A stretch of DNA of 10,141 nt from Promethearchaeota archaeon. Its GTDB lineage: Archaea; Asgardarchaeota; Lokiarchaeia; Sigyniarchaeales; Promethearchaeaceae. Position 1 is the stretch's first letter; every line of letters starts with the position of its first letter. Under the pieces are notes generated by a model, which did no database searches, was not told the DNA's origin, and worked only from the letters and a program-made list of their open reading frames with translations. Both the position numbers and the translations under genes were made by a program. The stretch spans positions 1 to 10,141 of the forward strand of contig WJKO01000594.1 in the NCBI GenBank assembly GCA_014729055.1, given 5' to 3'. Below, in pieces: positions 6,652-10,141 of this stretch.

Positions 6652-8022
6652 ATGAGAGGAAACAGATTACAAGACGAAAATAGAGTTAAGATTCGCTTTA
6701 ATAAGGGAATTTTATGGGCATTTGTTATGATTTTATTATTAGTATGTAGTACAGTAAACTTTTTTGGTATTCATCCCTTTCGAGATTCACTTGAGAAAAA
6801 GCTTTTAGACGAAGCAGAGAGTCGAATTGAAATAATAAGAAAAGGAACAACATCCCTCGATTTTGGAGTCGGGAATGCCTCAGCACCCGTTTATATCCGT
6901 CAATTATCTCATGATTTTCGCTTTGGTGCTAATTGTTTCCAATTCGGAGAATTTTCAACAGAGTACTTAAACCAATTATACAATGAATCCTTTCAATCAT
7001 TATTTAACTATGCTACCCTTCCATTTTACTGGGATATGTTTGAACCAACTCAAGGAGTGTATCCATATCGATATAGAATGCATAATATGACTGAATGGTT
7101 GGAAACCTTCAATGGTACTGCGAAAGGCCATCCCATAGTATGGCAATCAAATTATCCTCCATGGCTGACGGAAAAGGATGAAAGTGAGAATGAAACGATT
7201 GTACTCAACAGAATTGAATACCTACTTAATGAGTATCCTGAAATAAAGGTCTGGGATCTTGTCAATGAAATGATACACGTGAACAATTCGTGGTTAGGGG
7301 ATACACCGGTTGAAACTTGGGAGGTTGCTCTTGAAAAAGCCCGTTCAGTTCGTGATGATTGTGAATTTATTATAAATGAATACGATATTATTGATTCTGG
7401 TAATGCATCTAAAGGATTTGGTCCACCCAAGTCATATTATGATTTAATTAAACAAATTATAGAAGATAATTATGCTCCCGACGCAATTGGATTTCAATTT
7501 CATAGTACTTATAAATGGCAACCATTACAAGATATAGTTGATACACTTGATACATTTGGGGATTTTAAAATTCCTTGTCAAATAACTGAATTCATACCTG
7601 CAAGTAAAGGATACTATTATGGAGGCTCTCGCAGAGGTGTAATTACAGAATTTAAACAAGCAGAGTATGCGAAAATAATCTATAAAATGCTATTTTCTCA
7701 CCCTGCAATCAATACAATTACTTGGTGGGATTTTTCAGATACCGAAAATTGGGGTGCTTGGAAAGCTGATTCTGGTGCATATATGATGACACAGAATGGG
7801 CGCCTTTTGCCTGTGTATACAACACTATACGATCTCATTCATGTTGAATGGAATTCAACGATGGAAACATCTTTAGATGAAAATGGACGACTTAAATTCT
7901 CTGGATTCTATGGAAATTATACAATTTCTATTGATGGTGGAGATCCAATATCCTTTAATATCACAGACACACGAACAGCAGAAAATAAACCTTGGAAGAC
8001 CACAGATATCGAATTAGAGTGA
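6652..8022 (+). CDS. Membrane-anchored glycoside hydrolase family 10 (endo-1,4-beta-xylanase family)
   Basis: The 456-residue protein has an N-terminal membrane anchor (about residues 18-38) after a basic start, which would place the enzyme outside the cell. The GH10 barrel covers about 80-400: FGAN at 91-94, GHPIVW at 159-164, acid/base E206 in WDLVNE, FQFH at 281-284, nucleophile E313 in QITEF, and W-W-D-F-S-D at 358-363. The 107-residue spacing of the two glutamates is normal. The usual E-N-x-M-K segment before the conserved W-D is replaced by T-L-P-F-Y (122-126), as in a divergent GH10 branch, so the substrate may differ from plain xylan. A small beta-rich tail follows residue 400. An ATG at 6619 would overlap the preceding gene and add 11 residues; I prefer 6652 because AGAGGGA at 6640-6646 sits 5 nt before it. 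Several N-x-S/T sites fit an exported protein. Confidence 0.88.
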   Translation: MRGNRLQDENRVKIRFNKGILWAFVMILLLVCSTVNFFGIHPFRDSLEKKLLDEAESRIEIIRKGTTSLDFGVGNASAPVYIRQLSHDFRFGANCFQFGEFSTEYLNQLYNESFQSLFNYATLPFYWDMFEPTQGVYPYRYRMHNMTEWLETFNGTAKGHPIVWQSNYPPWLTEKDESENETIVLNRIEYLLNEYPEIKVWDLVNEMIHVNNSWLGDTPVETWEVALEKARSVRDDCEFIINEYDIIDSGNASKGFGPPKSYYDLIKQIIEDNYAPDAIGFQFHSTYKWQPLQDIVDTLDTFGDFKIPCQITEFIPASKGYYYGGSRRGVITEFKQAEYAKIIYKMLFSHPAINTITWWDFSDTENWGAWKADSGAYMMTQNGRLLPVYTTLYDLIHVEWNSTMETSLDENGRLKFSGFYGNYTISIDGGDPISFNITDTRTAENKPWKTTDIELE

Positions 8023-8118
8023 AAACATGTTATACATAATTAAGATGGGAATTAAGTGGGATTTAGATCATTATTTAAAAGCAATTATCAAAATTCTTAT
8101 GCCAAAATTATCTCATTT

Positions 8119-8155
8119 AAAGATTTGGATTTATTAGAGTAAAGTTTAAATCTTT
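8119..8155. terminator. 8-bp inverted repeat downstream of the GH10 gene
   Basis: AAAGATTT (8119-8126) and AAATCTTT (8148-8155) are perfect inverted copies around a 21-nt loop, about 100 nt after the GH10 stop codon. They might form a terminator or an mRNA 3' end structure. Archaeal termination mostly depends on T-tracts, which are weak here, so the call is tentative. Confidence 0.25.
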
Positions 8156-8400
8156 GTCCTACATTCAAAATATTTGTCGCTTGTTAATTTGAACATCATC
8201 GGATGTGATAAAAGCGATAATTGAAATAATGGTTAATTGCTGCTAATCATGATCTCTGCCATTTAACTGTTAAGCCTATGTCAGAGCGGTTGGTAGTATG
8301 TCACTCTAAGGTATGAAGTCTTCAGATCTTATTTATTTAGGGTCTGTAATTCGTATTTCAAATCATATAACATTGTTGTTATAGGTATTTGTATACTTAG

Positions 8401-8467
8401 ACGGGATTACACGGTGAGTGACAAGTGGTCCGTCACTATTGATGGAACGCTACATAGGGTTAAGGCT
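8401..8467. ncRNA. Candidate structured RNA: sharply bounded GC island with a hairpin
   Basis: By my count 33 of these 67 bases are G or C (about 49%), against about 24% in the 70 bases before and 25% in the 63 bases after. In AT-rich archaeal genomes such islands often mark RNA genes. It contains the stem AGTGAC (8417-8422) / GTCACT (8432-8437) with a 9-nt loop. I could not fit it to a tRNA, 5S, SRP or RNase P RNA. A poor box C-like TTGATGG (8439-8445) and a box D-like CTGA (8466-8469) are present without a closing stem. The strand is undecided. Confidence 0.3.
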
Positions 8468-8524
8468 GAATATCATAATTAACACCCATTTTGTAATTAA
8501 ATTCCCAAAAAACAGCGTATATAA

Positions 8525-8571
8525 TAACCAAATAAAGGTTAGCATAACGCCGTTCGCTGGGTTAACATGCT
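8525..8571. repeat. Pair of adjacent hairpins
   Basis: The first hairpin is TAACC (8525-8529), a 7-nt loop, and GGTTA (8537-8541). The second is AGCA-TAAC (8541-8548) against GTTA (8561-8564) and TGCT (8568-8571), with a 3-nt bulge (8565-8567) in the 3' arm and a short CC/GG pair inside. The two overlap by one base. They may belong to the pre-rRNA leader or an unknown RNA. The bulged stem only partly resembles a bulge-helix-bulge splice site. Confidence 0.3.
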
Positions 8572-8677
8572 TTGAATAGTAATTTTATAACCTTCTAAAT
8601 CGGATTGAATATCAAAATTGGTTACATCAATCGATTTTACTATCTGCGTTATAGAGTTATTGTTCTGCAGGTTACTG

Positions 8678-8692
8678 TGAGATTAAATCTCA
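8678..8692. repeat. Short hairpin TGAGAT-TAA-ATCTCA
   Basis: A 6-bp perfect stem with a 3-nt loop, followed by an AT-only tract. It lies about 180 bp before the estimated 23S 5' end and could belong to the leader transcript or its promoter region. Confidence 0.3.
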
Positions 8693-8870
8693 TATATTAT
8701 TATTGCTAGATAAATTAAGGCATAATACTCCTGGTCTGTAAGACAGATTAGGTTCTAAAGCACAACACTCAAAATTACTTCCGGTAGTTAACTATTTGAT
8801 GTCGAATTCGCTACAAGATCGATGAACCAAACGCATTGCGTCGGGTGTCGAGCAATCTGAACTCGCTTCC

Positions 8871-10141
8871 GATTAAAACTCAATACGCCCACGCTGTTTG
8901 GGGGATATCTTGGCTTGGGAACTGACGAAGGGCGTGACAAGCTGCGATAAGCCCCGGGTAGTCGCAAGTAGATGTTGATCCGGGGATTCCCGAATGAGAC
9001 GTCTTGTGATAATGGAAGTTATCACACTCCGTAAGGAGGGGGAACGCGCTGAACCAAAGCATTCTAATAAGCGCAGGAAGAGAAAACAAACGTGATTCCG
9101 TAAATAGCGGCGAGCGAAAGCGGAATAAGCCAAACCGAATCCTCAGTGGAAAACGCTAAGGAGATGTGGTGTATTGGACTCGGGTCGGGCCTCGTTGGGG
9201 AAGCTGAATGTTTCTGGAAAGCTAAGCCATAGAGCGTGATAGCCGCGTAAGTGTAACCCAAAAGGCGCATGCCGAGTATCCGGAGTAACACGACTTGGTA
9301 TTGCCGTGTGAAGATAGCAGTGTCTATCCTGCTAAGCTTAAATATATCCCAAGTCCGATAGCGCACTAGTACCGTGAGGGAATGATGAAAAGTATCCTGG
9401 AAAGGACGTGAAAAGTGCTTGAAACCAGACAGTGAGTGAAGGAAGCGGAGGGAAAGGATAGATTCTGAACGAAGTTAACACTGGTAACGGTGTAGACGAG
9501 ATCAGAGGACCACCTTCGCTTCATCCGTCTTGAACCACGGGCCAGGGAGTTTGCATGCGTGGCGAGTTGGCTAAGGAGCGAAACTCTGTACCCCTAGGGA
9601 AACCGAGATCTTCGCAGCCATTTCATCACATTGAGTGAAAGTGTAGCTACGGCGAACACTGGATCTCTCTAAGGGATATGGTGAGGAAGACGCGTCTGAA
9701 AGGGCGCACAGTCACACATGTAATGCCTGAAACCCCGTGATCTATGCCTGGCCAGGGTGAAGCCATTCGAAAGGATGGTGGAGGCCCGATAGGATTCTGA
9801 CGTGCAATTCGTCCCGTTGAGCTGGGTATAGGAGTAAAAGACTAATCTACCGGGGAGATCGCTGGTTCTCTCTGAAGTTGCTCTGAGGCAAGCCCCGAGT
9901 GAGGCAGGTGGTGGTGTAGAGCACTAATTGGCTTGGTATGGACGGGAAACCGTTCGCCGGCTTCTTAAACTCCGAAGCTGCTGCCGCCATAGACCTCGGG
10001 AGACGGTTTGGTACGGGTAAGCCGTATCGTCGAGAGGGGAACAACCCAGATTGAGGTTAAGGTCCCTAAGTGCCGGCTAAGTGTTAAACTAAATGGTGTC
10101 ATTCCTCGAAGACAGTGAAAAGGTAAGCCTAGAAGCCGCTA
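8871..10141 (+). rRNA. rrl: 23S (large-subunit) ribosomal RNA, 5' part, runs off the right edge
   Basis: The sequence carries domain I and most of the first half of domain II. Landmarks are GACGAAGGGCGTGACAAGC from 8923, GGCGAGCGAAAGCGG at 9108-9122, AGTACCGTGAGGGAA at 9368-9382, the GGGCCAGGGAGT block from 9540, TTCTGACGTGCAATTCG near 9796, GGAGATCGCTGGTTCTC at 9854-9870 and GGTTAAGGTCCCTAAG at 10055-10070. The last bases match the entry to the GTPase-associated centre, near E. coli position 1055, so well over half of the gene is outside the window. The 5' end near 8871 is estimated by aligning GATTAAAACTCAATACG with the known 5' region and may be off by about 10 nt. The wording is archaeal/eukaryote-like, not bacterial. 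No 16S gene precedes it. Open frames on the opposite strand here are chance frames within rRNA. Confidence 0.97.

Larger units (their letters stand above)
8023..8870. other. 850-bp non-coding stretch before the 23S rRNA gene
   Basis: I find no convincing protein gene, tRNA, 5S or 16S sequence here. A 36-codon frame starts at 8027 (ends 8137) just after the GH10 stop, but it has no support beyond being open. The region holds several inverted repeats, two GC-richer islands (8281-8330 and 8401-8467) in AT-rich surroundings, and TATA-like tracts at 8517-8527 and 8691-8704. The promoter and the 5' processing stem of the pre-23S transcript should lie in its right part; the pairing strand of that stem would be beyond the window. 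Confidence 0.6.

Noticed and set aside
8027..8137. 36-codon open frame right after the GH10 gene
   Set aside because: It has an ATG and a stop but no ribosome-binding purines, no recognisable motif, and its end overlaps the inverted repeat at 8119-8155. It could be a real small protein, but nothing beyond the open frame supports it.
8274..8300. Resemblance to 5S rRNA (TTAAGCC and CAGAGCGG words)
   Set aside because: The words are in the wrong order and the remaining 5S landmarks are missing.
8700..8770. tRNA-like anticodon arm around GGTCTGTAAGACAGATT and a T-loop-like GGTTCTAAAG
   Set aside because: The arm can pair, but no D arm, T arm or acceptor stem can be built around it, and the implied anticodon would begin with A, which archaea rarely use.
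8873..10044. Several minus-strand open frames of 65-100 codons
   Set aside because: They lie within conserved 23S rRNA sequence and are chance frames.

Overview
The window is AT-rich DNA that looks archaeal, and I favour an Asgard-type archaeon, although that last step is inference. Three things point to archaea. The last 1.27 kb is the 5' part of a large-subunit rRNA gene whose domain II wording is archaeal/eukaryote-like rather than bacterial. Several genes have TATA-like boxes 20-30 bp upstream of the start codon or of a short leader. Two of the enzymes are forms known from archaea: a hexulose-6-phosphate synthase fused to an RraA-like domain, and an archaeal-type hypoxanthine phosphoribosyltransferase. 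The 23S gene has no 16S gene in front of it; about 850 bp of non-coding DNA and then protein genes precede it, which fits lineages with unlinked rRNA genes, Asgard archaea among them.

Layout. 3-473 (+): 3' part of a lysine-rich double zinc-ribbon protein, open at the left edge. 498-1850 (-): Hps-RraA fusion. 1851-2048: divergent intergenic region with a palindrome, a copy of its core 20 bp away, and a perfect 23-bp tandem duplication. 2049-2639 (+): hpt. 2719-3180 (+): four-helix membrane protein with a near-leaderless TATA promoter. 3236-5941 (-): GH2 beta-mannosidase. 6003-6632 (+) and 6652-8022 (+): a five-helix membrane protein (perhaps Yip1-like) and a membrane-anchored GH10 xylanase-family enzyme, in one operon. 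8023-8870: no convincing gene, but several hairpins and a sharply bounded GC-rich island. 8871-10141 (+): 5' part of the 23S rRNA.

How the genes may work together. Many archaea lack the oxidative pentose phosphate pathway and use Hps, with its isomerase partner, to make ribulose-5-phosphate, the precursor of PRPP. Hpt consumes PRPP in purine salvage. The two genes are divergent and share a palindromic intergenic element, so joint control of pentose supply and purine salvage is plausible. The GH10 enzyme (outer face) and the GH2 beta-mannosidase (cytosol) suggest use of hemicellulose-type beta-linked polysaccharides or oligosaccharides. They flank a compact divergent promoter in which one AT-rich box may serve both directions.

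No CRISPR array, transposase, phage gene or obvious defence system is visible. The most interesting unexplained items are the hps/hpt intergenic element, the GC island at 8401-8467, and the active-site changes in the GH10 enzyme.
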